Part shown: positions 16,525 through 26,402 of the stretch, one piece after another
Layout: the number at the start of each line of letters is the position of its first letter
Position numbering within the stretch: the stretch's first letter is position 1
Source: Inquilinus sp. KBS0705
Lineage (GTDB): Bacteria; Bacteroidota; Bacteroidia; Sphingobacteriales; Sphingobacteriaceae
Direction of reading: 5' to 3'
Assembly (NCBI GenBank): GCA_005938025.2
Contig: VCCI02000001.1
Span: 1,860,001 to 1,924,000 of the forward strand
DNA length: 64,000 nucleotides
The notes under the pieces: generated by a model
Databases searched by the model: none
What the model saw: only the letters and a program-made list of their open reading frames with translations
What the model was told of the DNA's origin: nothing
Program-made: the position numbers and the translations under genes

Positions 16525-18918
16525 TTATAAATAAACCACTACTTTTCTGCCTGTGTAACGTATGGTCTTATCTGCAATGGCGGTTATCGAGGTGTTTGAA
16601 CCATGCGCACCATTTACTTTAACAATTTTAAATAAGCGTGATTTTAACATCCCCGGGAAACTCCCTTTAGTATCTGATATAGTTAACTGGCGCAATTTAT
16701 CGTTCCAGGTAAAGGTGATATTTGCCTTTTGTCCTTTTTCGTAGTTATAGTTGTCGTTCTCGTCTTCGTATAGTTTAAAAGAACCATTTGCGCCAGGGTA
16801 AACGCGCAGTTCAATGTTGTCAGCAGGCTTCTCAGTGGCATATTCCATTACCGGCCCCATAGGTATGATCGAGCCTGCCTTAACATATAACGGCATCATG
16901 TCCATCGGTACATCAACAGTAAGGTTTTGCCCACCGTCAAGCACCTCGCCTGTCCAAAAGTTGTACCATTTAGTTGATTTTGGTAAGTATACATTGCGTG
17001 TTTTAGCTTTACTATCGGCACCGGCTCCTGTATATAGCTGGGCAGTAACCGGGTTAACTAAAAACGCGGGGCCAAACATATATTGGTCTGGTATACCATA
17101 AACATTGGCATCGTCCCTAAAATCAAAGGTTAGTGCACGCATTATGGTATAGTTATCGGCGTTTACCTTGCCGGCAAGCGAATAAATATAAGGTAGCAGC
17201 CTGTAACGCAGGTTATCAAACTTCAATAGCGTAGCGCGGGTACTTTCGTCCCAGTTCTTTGAAAATAAGGCACGTTCGCCTTTACCATGTATACGGAATA
17301 TAGGGCTAAAAGCACCAAACTGGAACCAACGTGTAAACAATTCCCTAAACTCCGGTTTCGACCAATCGGGCGCTGTCCAGTGCCAGTGGTAACCACCAAT
17401 ATCCGATGTCCAGTACGGTATGCCCGATGCGCATGCGTTAATACCTTGTGGCACCTGGTTTTTGAAATTAGCAAACGTACACTCAATATCCGACGACCAT
17501 AGCGTTGATGCGTTGCGCTGCTCGCCTGCAAAAGACTGCCTTACTAAGAAAAACGCGCGTTTACCGGGTATATCCCTGCGCCAGCCCTCGTAAACACCCT
17601 TGGTGTGCTGTAACGAATAGGTGTTAAAATAATCTATCCCTTTGCCGGTGTAAAAGTTTGCTTTACGGCGTTCGTCAAGCAAGGCTCCATTATCAGGTTC
17701 GCATTGATCTATCCACCATGCATCCCAGCCATACCGTTTTACAAGGCTATCGCGAGCTTGCTGCCAATATAATTCGCGTGCGGCGGGGTTATGGGCATCG
17801 TAGTAAGTATCAAAAGTGTGTGTAACCACGTTATCCCAGGTAATGCTGGTGAGGCCGCCCATTTTTTCTAAAGCATCGTAATTAGGGGTACCTTTACCAA
17901 ATACGGGCCAGATAGATATCATGGCATGCAGGTTGGCCTTATGCAACGCATCTATCAACTGTTTTGGATGTGGGTACCGCTCAGGCTTCATAATATGCGA
18001 ACCTATAGGCAATGGATCCCAATAATACCAATCCTGCACCAGTACATCTACAGGTATGTGGTTGTTACGATAGTTATCTTTTACGGTTAGTATCTCTGCC
18101 TCGCTCAAATACCTATCCTGCGATTGAAACAAGCCATAGGCCCATTTACCATACATCTGCGCTTTACCTGTGGCAATGCGGTAAAGGTTAATTACCTGGT
18201 CAAAATCGGGGCCATAAAAAAAGTAATAATCTACTTGTTTGCCACTCTCAGATACGTATTTGAATTTAGTGTTTCCATCTTCGGCACCATAAAAATTTGA
18301 TGCTGAATAATTATCCCACATAAGCCCATACCCTTTAGTTGACAACATAACCGGTATGGCTCCTGTTAAATATTTAATCGCCATGTCCTGATTGCGGCCC
18401 TTGTAATTAATAGATAACGAATCTAAAGGATGGCAGCCCAGGCCATATAGCGCTTCATCTGCTGGCGAGTTAAATTCAGTAGTACAATTATAGGTTTCGA
18501 TACCGGCAATAGTGGCTGCAGTCATAGTTTTGTTACTGCTTGCTTCGGATGTGATAACATGGCCTGTGGTATCAAAATAAGTAATTGCATTAGTAGCTTT
18601 ATTTACTTTAAGCTTTAAACGCGATGTGGTAATGGTTATATCTGTTCCATTATCGGTTACTGTGTAAGCAATAGCCTGGGGCCAGTTGTTGTTAACTACA
18701 AGTGACGGTTTGTCATTAAAGGCACCAAGCATGGTGTACTTTACCTCCACAATATCAGCCTTGCAAATATTTATCTGCATTAAGCCTTTATCCAGCTTAA
18801 ATGTGATGCCTTTGGCCGTTTTGGTAAATGATAGTATGGCAGCATTTGCACCACCGAAACAAACTATAAAAACAAATAATAGCGATAACTTTTTAAAGCC
18901 GAAATTAAGCTTGTACAT
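16525..18918 (-). CDS. Glycoside hydrolase family 31 (alpha-glucosidase/alpha-xylosidase type), secreted
   Basis: 797-residue exported enzyme hydrolysing alpha-linked glucose or xylose from oligosaccharides. The ATG at 18918 begins the signal peptide (MYKLNFGFKKLSLLFVFIVCFGGANA). An N-terminal beta-sandwich (Gal-mutarotase-like) is followed by the TIM barrel: PVDVLVQDWYYWD, then the nucleophile Asp404 in WWIDQCEPDN, and the acid/base region FRIHGKGERALF. C-terminal beta domains include WYNFWTGEVLDGG and PLYVKAGSIIPMGP. The WIDQCEP context and length suit the alpha-xylosidase-like branch, but specificity is not certain. A second GH31 of different type lies at the window end. Confidence 0.9.
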   Translation of the reverse strand: MYKLNFGFKKLSLLFVFIVCFGGANAAILSFTKTAKGITFKLDKGLMQINICKADIVEVKYTMLGAFNDKPSLVVNNNWPQAIAYTVTDNGTDITITTSRLKLKVNKATNAITYFDTTGHVITSEASSNKTMTAATIAGIETYNCTTEFNSPADEALYGLGCHPLDSLSINYKGRNQDMAIKYLTGAIPVMLSTKGYGLMWDNYSASNFYGAEDGNTKFKYVSESGKQVDYYFFYGPDFDQVINLYRIATGKAQMYGKWAYGLFQSQDRYLSEAEILTVKDNYRNNHIPVDVLVQDWYYWDPLPIGSHIMKPERYPHPKQLIDALHKANLHAMISIWPVFGKGTPNYDALEKMGGLTSITWDNVVTHTFDTYYDAHNPAARELYWQQARDSLVKRYGWDAWWIDQCEPDNGALLDERRKANFYTGKGIDYFNTYSLQHTKGVYEGWRRDIPGKRAFFLVRQSFAGEQRNASTLWSSDIECTFANFKNQVPQGINACASGIPYWTSDIGGYHWHWTAPDWSKPEFRELFTRWFQFGAFSPIFRIHGKGERALFSKNWDESTRATLLKFDNLRYRLLPYIYSLAGKVNADNYTIMRALTFDFRDDANVYGIPDQYMFGPAFLVNPVTAQLYTGAGADSKAKTRNVYLPKSTKWYNFWTGEVLDGGQNLTVDVPMDMMPLYVKAGSIIPMGPVMEYATEKPADNIELRVYPGANGSFKLYEDENDNYNYEKGQKANITFTWNDKLRQLTISDTKGSFPGMLKSRLFKIVKVNGAHGSNTSITAIADKTIRYTGRKVVVYL

Positions 18919-19061
18919 AGAGAAATATAATTGGTTAACAGTTTTTAAAAATAGACATGATAGGTAAATACCCAATGTGTCATTTGTACATATTTATAAC
19001 AATTATGTTAATCAATGCTGGTAAAAAGCCGCAACAAAGTGGGTATAGCCTATAATAGGGC

Positions 19062-20006
19062 TTACTTTAATATAACCTTGGTAGCCCCATAACCAAACTT
19101 CTCTTTACGGGCATCCATAAAAGTTTGCACTTTGGGGTGTTTACTTAATAGCTTATGAAGTTCGTGTTTTAAAATGCCATTACCCGTGCCATGTATAAAG
19201 GTTATATCGGGCATTTGATGCACTATGGCAGCATCTAAAGCTTGTTTAAAGTGAGTGGTTTGTATATTTAATATTTCGCTGCTTTGCAAAAATTGGTAAT
19301 CATCACGCAGTTTCTCTATGTGTAGGTCAACCTCTGTTTTAGGTTTAGCCAATTCCTGCTTTTCTTCAGCAGGTTTAAAAAACGCTTCTTTTAGCTTCTG
19401 AGCATCTATCACCAGTTCGGGCTGGTCAAGCTGTATGAGCCAACCTTGCTGATTTAATATAGGCACCTGTTTTTTAGCCCCTGCAAAATCTTTTGCTTTA
19501 AATTGTTCAGTAATATTAAGCGGCTCTAACGCGGGTTGGTTTTGCGCTGTGTGAAACAATACCTGAAAAATAAACTTCGGCCACAATTGCAGGTCACTTA
19601 GTTTGGCCGAATATATTTTGGCTGATGATTGTGATTCTATTATCCCGGCAAATTCCCCTTTAAAAGTCTTTTGCAAGTCGGTGGTAACCGAGGTAAGCAA
19701 CCTATAAGATGTTTGGTTAAGCAAATACAAGTGCACCAATGCGTTGGCTTTTGCATCGGTTATTACCGCAATATAAACGCCTTTGTTCACAAAATCGCCG
19801 GTTTGTGGTGCCTCAACTACAAACTCATCATCCTCGTTCACAACCAACCCATGCCCATGCACCGATGTTACCTTACTGGCTAAAACAGGTATCTCAAAAT
19901 CATCCTCAACGGTTACCCCTATCATTTGCTCATCAATGATCCGGGTAACATAACCTTCCAGTTTTTCGTCTACAAACCGCACAAAATCGCCTAACTTATA
20001 TCTCAT
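19062..20006 (-). CDS. DUF2027 and Smr domain protein (MutS2-Smr relative)
   Basis: 314-residue cytoplasmic protein. The ATG at 20006 is chosen because it begins the conserved MRYKLGDFVRFVDEKLEG; the extension to 20051 crosses the promoter. The N-terminal KOW-like segment and the DUF2027 domain occupy about residues 1-210. The Smr domain is at about 230-314, with the LHIEKL start, FIHGTGNGIL (HGxG motif) and a conserved GATKVIL end. Smr domains cut or bind nucleic acids, for example at collided ribosomes. The exact role of this Bacteroidota family is not established. Confidence 0.85.
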   Translation of the reverse strand: MRYKLGDFVRFVDEKLEGYVTRIIDEQMIGVTVEDDFEIPVLASKVTSVHGHGLVVNEDDEFVVEAPQTGDFVNKGVYIAVITDAKANALVHLYLLNQTSYRLLTSVTTDLQKTFKGEFAGIIESQSSAKIYSAKLSDLQLWPKFIFQVLFHTAQNQPALEPLNITEQFKAKDFAGAKKQVPILNQQGWLIQLDQPELVIDAQKLKEAFFKPAEEKQELAKPKTEVDLHIEKLRDDYQFLQSSEILNIQTTHFKQALDAAIVHQMPDITFIHGTGNGILKHELHKLLSKHPKVQTFMDARKEKFGYGATKVILK

Positions 20007-20023
20007 AATGTAATAATATTGTG

Positions 20024-20031
20024 CAAAGGTA
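20024..20031 (-). promoter_or_regulatory. -7 element for the Smr gene
   Basis: On the minus strand TACCTTTG exactly matches TAnnTTTG and lies 17 bases before the ATG at 20006. No clear TTG -33 element was found at the usual distance. Confidence 0.45.
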
Positions 20032-20138
20032 TTAATATACCCTAACACCATTAATTAAACTTACTTTTGAGTAAGCAATTCTTTTAAAATTCAAAAAAAT
20101 AGAGGATTTTTGCCCCACCTCACAATTAAACAACAGCG

Positions 20139-20648
20139 ATGCAAGCCGATACCCCGAATACCCCGGATGTAAAGTTTCTGAAAGAGATTTTCTTACATCA
20201 TTTAGATAGAATATATAACGGCAAATGCTTTTTACGTAAAAAACTTGCTCACCTGGTAAGCCTGGCATCTTTTAAGGGCTTGCAATTGGCAATAGAAGAG
20301 TTTGCTGATGATATCAAAAAGCAGATATCGCGCATGGAAGAGGTTTACAAACTAATAGGCGAAACTGCTACAGATGCGGACTGTAACCCCATCAGATCGA
20401 TAGTACAAGACGAATTTTGTATTGATGAGAACCAGGCTATCCCTTTGTTAAACGACCTTGATCTTGCCCTATATATACAAGTGCTGGAGCATGTACACAT
20501 TACATCGTACCGAATGCTTATTATGATAGCTACTTTGCTAAAAGAACCCGAGGTGAAGCAATTATTAGTGGAAAACCTTGATGAATCTACCGATAACGAC
20601 AAGCTGTTTACCTTATTGGCCAAAGAGTATATAAGCACTGATTTATAA
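20139..20648 (+). CDS. DUF892 (YciE/YciF-like) ferritin-like protein
   Basis: 169-residue, all-helical protein without signal peptide. The order FLKEIFLHHLDRIYNGKCFL, then FKGLQLAIEEFADDIKKQISRMEEVYKLIG, then DLALYIQVLEHVHITSYRML matches the four-helix bundle of DUF892, in which Glu/His residues form a di-iron site. Family members are linked to stress but poorly studied. It is divergent from the Smr gene and followed by a terminator at 20668-20697, so it is monocistronic. Confidence 0.75.
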   Translation: MQADTPNTPDVKFLKEIFLHHLDRIYNGKCFLRKKLAHLVSLASFKGLQLAIEEFADDIKKQISRMEEVYKLIGETATDADCNPIRSIVQDEFCIDENQAIPLLNDLDLALYIQVLEHVHITSYRMLIMIATLLKEPEVKQLLVENLDESTDNDKLFTLLAKEYISTDL

Positions 20649-20667
20649 TAGGTTATAGCTTAAAAGA

Positions 20668-20697
20668 ACAAAGCCAGGCAAAATGCCCGGCTTTGTA
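20668..20697 (+). terminator. Terminator after DUF892 gene
   Basis: ACAAAGCC and GGCTTTGT arms around a smaller GGCA/TGCC stem, then TAATAG; T-rich tail is short. Confidence 0.75.
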
Positions 20698-20821
20698 ATA
20701 GTTATTTAATACCCCTACTAAAATAACTTAAGCAAGTTTAAAAAATTAAAAACCTGCCCACAAGCTATTAGTGTAACAATTCGTTTACTAAACAGTAAGT
20801 AATGTTTAGGCTTATAAGTTT

Positions 20822-20829
20822 TACATTTG
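20822..20829 (+). promoter_or_regulatory. -7 element for the M1 peptidase gene
   Basis: TACATTTG exactly matches TAnnTTTG and lies 34 bases before the ATG at 20864; a TTG at the usual -33 spacing is not evident. Confidence 0.45.
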
Positions 20830-20863
20830 CTTATACAAACTCAATAAAAAATTCTTTATCACT

Positions 20864-22747
20864 ATGTTAAAATCAATACTGTTAGCATTATTTTGCAGTG
20901 TACTTTTCTTACAACTGCAGGCTCAGGATCTGTACATGCCGCGCGATATTAAGCAGGCTTTTACAAAAGGTACCCGTTCGCCTGATGGTAAGCCCGGCCC
21001 AAAATATTGGCAAAACCACGGGGTTTATAATATATCTATAAGCACGGTACCGCCTGCAAGCCTGGTAAAAGGGGTAGAAACCATTACCTACTTCAACAAT
21101 AGCCCAGATACGCTTAAAAGGCTTAATATGAAGCTTATTCTGAATATTCACCGTCCGGGTGCACCGCGCATGGGTGGTGCTGGTGCCGACTATTTAACAT
21201 CGGGTGTGCAAATAGATTCGTTTTTGGTAAACGGCCAAAAAAAGAGCTGGAACAATACTACAGCCGCGGGCACCAACCAGCCTATAAGCCTTACTACACC
21301 ATTAATGCCCCATGACTCGGTTAAGCTGAACATTACCTGGCACTTTGATGTAAGCAAGCAAAGCGGCCGCGAAGGCAAAATAGATTCGACCAGCTATTAC
21401 CTGGCATATTTTTATCCGCGGGTATCTGTTTACGACGATTACAATGGCTGGGACCGCGTAACCTTTACAGACGCGCAAGAATTTTATAACGATTTTAACG
21501 ATTATACCTTAAACGTAACCGTACCTAAAAACTACATTGTTTGGGCTACAGGTACCCTACGCAACCCTAAACAGGTATTACAGAAAGAGTATGCCGAGCG
21601 CCTGGAAAGATCAATGACCAGCGACAGCACTATACATGTAGCTACCATTGATGAGGTTAAAGGCAACAAGGTAACCGCCCAAAACGCTACCAACACCTGG
21701 ACATGGACCGCTACCAACATCAGCGATGTGGCAGTTGGCTTAAGCGACCACTACATTTGGGACGCAGGCAGCGTGATTGTAGACAAAGCTACCGGACGCC
21801 GGTCGAGCATGCAGGCTGCTTATTCAGAGAAAGGTACCGATTTTAAAATGTCGGTGCAGTATGGCCGTAACGCTTTGGGTTGGTTTAGCAACAACTGGCC
21901 GGGCGTACCTTACCCATTCCCTAAAATGACTGCTTTTCAGGGTTTTGCAGATATGGAATACCCTATGATGGTAAACGATAGCCAAATGGGCGACCCTGGC
22001 TTTGCACAGCTTGTGCAGGACCACGAGATAGCGCATACCTGGTTTCCGTTTTATATGGGCATAAACGAGAGCCGCTACGCCTATATGGACGAAGGCTGGG
22101 CCACTACCTTAGAATACCTGATAGGCACTGCCGAAAAGGGCAAAGAGAAGGCTGACGCCTTCTATAAACAGTTCCGTATAAATGGCTGGATAAATGACAA
22201 ATCGAGCAACGAGGACCTGCCTATTATCACCCAATCAAGCGAGCTGACCACAGGCTATGGTAACAATGCCTATGGCAAGCCATCGTTAAGCTATTTGGCT
22301 TTAAAAGACATGTTAGGCGATGAGCTATTTAAGAAAGCCCTGCATGGCTACATGGACAGATGGCATGGCAAACACCCTATCCCATGGGATTATTTTAACT
22401 CAATGAGCAGTGTATCAGGCAGAAACCTTAAGTGGTTTTTTAACAACTGGTTCTTTAGCAATGGCTACAACGACATTGCCATTACCAACCCTGTAAAGGG
22501 AAAAGATGGCTATACCATCACTGTAAGCAACATTGGCGGCTTTGCCATTCCGTTTGATGTGGTGCTGACCTTTGCTGATGGTACAACCAAAACCATACAC
22601 CAAACCCCAGCCGTTTGGGAGGCTAACCAAAAACAAACACTGGTTACCTTTAAAGCAGTTATAGGCAAAAGCCTTAAGTCGGTTACGTTGGATAATGGCA
22701 TTTTTGTGGATGCCAACAAAGCCGATAACACCTGGGTTGTTCAGTAA
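20864..22747 (+). CDS. M1 family zinc metallopeptidase, secreted
   Basis: 627-residue exported aminopeptidase-type enzyme. Signal peptide MLKSILLALFCSVLFLQLQAQ. An N-terminal beta-sandwich (about 40-300) is followed by the gluzincin core: FADMEYPMM (variant of GAMEN) and HEIAHTWF with the third zinc ligand in NESRYAYMDEGWATTLEY (HExxH-18-E). The C-terminal strand-rich part (about 540-627) replaces the large helical domain of ERAP-like enzymes, as in many Bacteroidota M1 proteins. It probably trims N-terminal residues of peptides in the periplasm. Confidence 0.93.
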   Translation: MLKSILLALFCSVLFLQLQAQDLYMPRDIKQAFTKGTRSPDGKPGPKYWQNHGVYNISISTVPPASLVKGVETITYFNNSPDTLKRLNMKLILNIHRPGAPRMGGAGADYLTSGVQIDSFLVNGQKKSWNNTTAAGTNQPISLTTPLMPHDSVKLNITWHFDVSKQSGREGKIDSTSYYLAYFYPRVSVYDDYNGWDRVTFTDAQEFYNDFNDYTLNVTVPKNYIVWATGTLRNPKQVLQKEYAERLERSMTSDSTIHVATIDEVKGNKVTAQNATNTWTWTATNISDVAVGLSDHYIWDAGSVIVDKATGRRSSMQAAYSEKGTDFKMSVQYGRNALGWFSNNWPGVPYPFPKMTAFQGFADMEYPMMVNDSQMGDPGFAQLVQDHEIAHTWFPFYMGINESRYAYMDEGWATTLEYLIGTAEKGKEKADAFYKQFRINGWINDKSSNEDLPIITQSSELTTGYGNNAYGKPSLSYLALKDMLGDELFKKALHGYMDRWHGKHPIPWDYFNSMSSVSGRNLKWFFNNWFFSNGYNDIAITNPVKGKDGYTITVSNIGGFAIPFDVVLTFADGTTKTIHQTPAVWEANQKQTLVTFKAVIGKSLKSVTLDNGIFVDANKADNTWVVQ

Positions 22748-22762
22748 CCTTTCTTTGCCCCC

Positions 22763-22807
22763 AACAACAAAGAGGCTATTTCAAAAAAAAATAGCCTCTT
22801 TGTTGTT
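22763..22807 (+). terminator. Very strong terminator after M1 gene
   Basis: AACAACAAAGAGGCTATTT pairs perfectly with AAATAGCCTCTTTGTTGTT (19 bp) around a poly-A loop. Confidence 0.92.
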
Positions 22808-23077
22808 TAAAGGCATTTTTACATTCCATACCCTTACTTAAAGCATTCCACTTTTTTGTTGGTTATGCGGGAAATTTTCGTTTTTTTTCGTTTTAATTCG
22901 TTTGGTGAGCATTACTAATATAAAAATATCCGGCATATAAACAAGCATTAAGTGATATATATTTGATCCGGCATTTTTTCTATCCTTGAAAAACACACGA
23001 TTCCGCAGATAATTTAACCACTTCAATCACAAAGGAAAATACCCCTTTTTTATTATCTTGTTTCCAAATCTTAGCAC

Positions 23078-24238
23078 ATGCCCCGTTCCGATTTTCAGCC
23101 CATATCAAATAACCAGCGTATACCGCTTATTGATGTATTGCGTGGCTGGGCACTTTTGGGGGTTGTGCTAATGAACTACATCGACTTTTACTTTTTAGCA
23201 CCCGATAGCAGCGTTAAAACAAGTAAGGCTACCGATTTACTCTTAGTGGCATGTAGTTTGGTTTTCTCATCAAAATCCTGGACACTGCTTAGCTTTTTAT
23301 TTGGCTATGGCTTTTCGGTAATTATGCAAAGCAGCCGCCTAAAAAACATCAACAGCTATAGTTTTTTTGTAAAGCGCATGCTTTGGCTGTTTGTGTTCGC
23401 CTTCATAAACTGTGTTTTTTACTTCGGTGATATTTTAAAGGATTATGCTTTTTTAGGGCTTATACTGCTGCTTTTTAACCGTTGCAGCGCTAAAGCATCC
23501 CTTTATTTTAGTGCTGCCCTATTTGTGGTTATTCCACTGGTTACCGCCTGGATAATACACATTACAGGTACTGAACTTTGGGGAATATTCACTCCGTATT
23601 TACATTTATACAAAAGCAGCAATTTGTTAAACGTTTTTTGGTTTAACCTGCAAGGTACCTGGTTTGGGCAGGTTATCAATTTAAATTGCGCGGTAACCGT
23701 GCATACGGTTATGTTTTGTTGTTTTTTGCTGGGCCAGGCAGCCCAAAAGGCCAGTTTCTTTACCAGAACCGATCTTAAGCAAAAGATGACCCACATATGG
23801 GCGATAAGCCTGCTGTGTTTAATTATTGTTTATTTGCTAACCTACCTGGTAAATAAACCCGCCCTTTTAAAGCCCTACTTTAATGCCGATTACTGGACAG
23901 TGCTTATCACTATGGTATTTATTTCATCATCAATATGCTGGCTTTATTTAAGCGGCAAGTGGCAGGGGATATTTACTCACTTACAATATATGGGTAAAAT
24001 GACCCTAACCAACTACATCACCCAAAACATTATTGGTGTGTTTTTATTTTCGGGTGCCGGGCTGGGCTGGGCTGTAATGCATAAACTGCCTGTTGCTTGC
24101 TACTACCTGCTGGGCCTGGTTATTTACATTGTACAGCTTTATTTTAGCAAATGGTGGCTTGGCAGGTATAACTACGGCCCTATTGAGTGGCTGTGGCGCC
24201 AATTAAGCTATGGCAAAAGGTTAACTATTAAAAAGTAG
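23078..24238 (+). CDS. DUF418 integral membrane protein
   Basis: 386-residue protein with about nine to ten hydrophobic segments. It opens with RIPLIDVLRGWALLGVVLMNYID, the heparan-alpha-glucosaminide acetyltransferase/acyltransferase-like start of the YeiB family, and ends with YGPIEWLWRQLSYGK, the diagnostic DUF418 C-terminal motif. Function is unknown; related families move acyl groups across the membrane. A perfect terminator at 24264-24298 separates it from the convergent YtxH gene. Confidence 0.88.
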   Translation: MPRSDFQPISNNQRIPLIDVLRGWALLGVVLMNYIDFYFLAPDSSVKTSKATDLLLVACSLVFSSKSWTLLSFLFGYGFSVIMQSSRLKNINSYSFFVKRMLWLFVFAFINCVFYFGDILKDYAFLGLILLLFNRCSAKASLYFSAALFVVIPLVTAWIIHITGTELWGIFTPYLHLYKSSNLLNVFWFNLQGTWFGQVINLNCAVTVHTVMFCCFLLGQAAQKASFFTRTDLKQKMTHIWAISLLCLIIVYLLTYLVNKPALLKPYFNADYWTVLITMVFISSSICWLYLSGKWQGIFTHLQYMGKMTLTNYITQNIIGVFLFSGAGLGWAVMHKLPVACYYLLGLVIYIVQLYFSKWWLGRYNYGPIEWLWRQLSYGKRLTIKK

Positions 24239-24263
24239 GCCTTTGTTGGTTTCACCATAAACA

Positions 24264-24298
24264 AAAAAGCCCGGCCAATTAAATTGGCCGGGCTTTTT
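24264..24298. terminator. Bidirectional terminator between DUF418 and YtxH genes
   Basis: AAAAAGCCCGGCCAATT and AATTGGCCGGGCTTTTT form a perfect palindrome with A/T runs on both sides. Confidence 0.92.
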
Positions 24299-24314
24299 AT
24301 ATATTAATTACAAC

Positions 24315-24680
24315 TTATGCGTTTTGTATAGAGTTGTTCCAATCGTTAGCTGTGCCCTTTGCTTTTTGCTTGGCATCACTAAAACCGTTTTCGGCGTAGT
24401 TAGTAGCTTGCGATTTTGCATCCTGTGCAGCATTCTCTGCATCGCTAACAGCACCGCTAAATTTCGACTTTACCGAGTCAACAGCACTGCTGCCATACTC
24501 TTTCAGGTTATCAGCTGTCGATTGTGCTTTATTCTTCGCCTTATCAACAAGGTCGTTAACGTAATCAGCAATATCGCCTCTCAACTCTTCGCCTTTTTCA
24601 GGAGCTAATAATAACCCTAAAGCAGCGCCCGCCGCAGCACCTACCAAAAGTGCTGCTATAATTTTTGCTTGATCTTTCAT
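24315..24680 (-). CDS. YtxH domain protein
   Basis: 121-residue protein. The first 30 residues form the YtxH glycine/alanine-rich membrane segment (IIAALLVGAAAGAALGLLLAPEKGEELR). The rest is a charged, Ala/Lys-rich helical stalk (repeats such as AENAAQDAKSQA) similar to general-stress and LEA-like proteins. It is probably membrane-attached and stress-induced, judged from the family. Monocistronic. Confidence 0.85.
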   Translation of the reverse strand: MKDQAKIIAALLVGAAAGAALGLLLAPEKGEELRGDIADYVNDLVDKAKNKAQSTADNLKEYGSSAVDSVKSKFSGAVSDAENAAQDAKSQATNYAENGFSDAKQKAKGTANDWNNSIQNA

Positions 24681-24908
24681 AATAATTTTTACTTTTTAGT
24701 AGATGATTTGTACATAGTTAACAAATACCCTGCCGCAGTGTTTAATAAAATAAAAAATAGTTTAATTCTGCAAGTAACGGGTGTATCCCACCCGCTCCCC
24801 TCAGCCGCAATTAATTAAGGCAGGCTATTTATGTATAACCTGACAGGGCAGCTATGCTATTTTTTTATAATTTGCGGCGGCACCATCGTTTATACAGCCA
24901 ATTTATTA

Positions 24909-26015
24909 ATGAATAATAACCAGCTGGCTACCAAGCCGCACTACCCTATATTAGACGGCCTGCGCGGTGTGGCGGCAATTATTGTGGTTACCTTTCACCT
25001 GGTAGAGCCATTGGCTACCAGCCATGCAGATATCCTTGTTAACCATGGTTACCTGGCTGTAGATTTTTTCTTTTTATTATCCGGTTTCGTTATAGGTTAT
25101 GCTTATGACGACCGTTGGAATAAGATGACCGTCGGCAGTTTTTTTAAACGCCGTGTAAAGCGGCTGCAACCTATGGTGGTTTTGGGGATGACCCTTGGGG
25201 CAATCGGTTTTTATTTTACCGATTCGACACTGTGGCCGCTTATTCATACCATCCCTGTATGGAAAATGCTGCTGGTGATGCTTGTTGGGTACACCATATT
25301 GCCTGTGCCCCTATCGCTTGATATACGTGGCTGGCAAGAGATGCACCCGCTTAATAGCGTGGGCTGGTCGTTATTTTTTGAATACATCGCCAACATCCTT
25401 TATGCTATCTGGATCAGAAAATTCTCAAAAACGGCATTAAGTATTTTAGTAGTTATTGCCGCCATTGCGCTTGCGCACCTGGCCACCACAAATGGCGAAG
25501 TAAGCGGTGGCTGGACATTGAACTTAGAACAGGTACGCATTGGCTTTACCCGCACCATGTATCCTTTTTTCGCGGGCTTGCTGCTATCGCGTGCAGCAAA
25601 ACCAACGCAAATTAAAAACGCCTTTTTGTGGTGCAGCCTTTTGGTAGTTATAGTACTTTATATGCCCCGCATTGGCGACGCCACACATTTTTGGATGAAT
25701 GGGGCTTATGAAGCTGCCTGTATCATCATCGTGTTCCCGTTTATTGTATACCTTGGTGCCGGCGGCGTGTTGCAAACACAAACGGAGCAAAGAGTATGCA
25801 AATTTTTAGGTGATATATCTTACCCCCTTTACATGGTACATTACCCCCTTGTGTATTTTTATGTTGCCTGGGTTAGCAACCATAAAGGGGTAACCTTAGC
25901 CCAGGCATGGCCCTATGCCTTACTTATTTTAACCGGTAGTATTGCTTTGGCCTATGCCGCCTTAAAATGGTACGATGAGCCGGTTAGGAAATGGTTACGT
26001 ACAAAGCTGGCGTAG
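24909..26015 (+). CDS. Acyltransferase family 3 (OafA/YrhL type) membrane protein
   Basis: 368-residue polytopic acyltransferase, about ten membrane segments. The ATG at 24909 is chosen because it precedes HYPILDGLRGVAAIIVVTFHL, where RG and the catalytic-type histidine are conserved; the frame extends upstream to 24831 without homology-like content. The block FFFLLSGFVIGYAYDDRW and FFKRRVKRLQPMV are also typical. These enzymes O-acetylate surface or secreted sugars. The target here is unknown. Terminator at 26063-26098. Confidence 0.9.
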   Translation: MNNNQLATKPHYPILDGLRGVAAIIVVTFHLVEPLATSHADILVNHGYLAVDFFFLLSGFVIGYAYDDRWNKMTVGSFFKRRVKRLQPMVVLGMTLGAIGFYFTDSTLWPLIHTIPVWKMLLVMLVGYTILPVPLSLDIRGWQEMHPLNSVGWSLFFEYIANILYAIWIRKFSKTALSILVVIAAIALAHLATTNGEVSGGWTLNLEQVRIGFTRTMYPFFAGLLLSRAAKPTQIKNAFLWCSLLVVIVLYMPRIGDATHFWMNGAYEAACIIIVFPFIVYLGAGGVLQTQTEQRVCKFLGDISYPLYMVHYPLVYFYVAWVSNHKGVTLAQAWPYALLILTGSIALAYAALKWYDEPVRKWLRTKLA

Positions 26016-26062
26016 TAGCTTAACTCATTTTGGGGAATTAGACTCGTAAAATGCACTTCATA

Positions 26063-26098
26063 AAAAAAGGGCTAACTCTTTCGAGATAGCCCTTTTTT
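26063..26098. terminator. Bidirectional terminator between acyltransferase and cold-shock genes
   Basis: AAAAAAGGGCTA / TAGCCCTTTTTT stem of 12 bp with a 12-base loop; serves both convergent genes. Confidence 0.9.
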
Positions 26099-26123
26099 GT
26101 ACGCTTAGTGGATTAATATATAA

Positions 26124-26318
26124 TTAAACAACTTTTACATTTACCGCGTTTAAGCCTTTTCTTCCGTTTTCTACTTCAAACTCTACTTTATCGTTCTCAC
26201 GGATCTCATCGATTAGGCCTGTTGAATGAACAAATACGTCTGCGCCGCCACCGTTTGGTGTGATAAAGCCAAAGCCTTTTGTTTCATTGAAAAATTTTAC
26301 TGTTCCTTCTTTTTGCAT
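26124..26318 (-). CDS. Cold-shock domain protein
   Basis: 64-residue single CSD protein that binds single-stranded RNA/DNA. ATG at 26318 gives [19 protein letters not shown]; longer in-frame starts add AT-rich leader. RNP1 (KGFGFI) is exact and RNP2 reads VFVHST. C-terminal [11 protein letters not shown] is typical of Bacteroidota CspA/CspC-type chaperones. The gene is monocistronic with its own long leader to the right. Confidence 0.94.
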   Translation of the reverse strand: MQKEGTVKFFNETKGFGFITPNGGGADVFVHSTGLIDEIRENDKVEFEVENGRKGLNAVNVKVV

Positions 26319-26402
26319 TATTTTATTTATTAAAGCGCGCAAGGTAGGTATAATTATCCACATTAACGTATGTTGATAACCAAGACGCTAAAAAAATAGC
26401 TT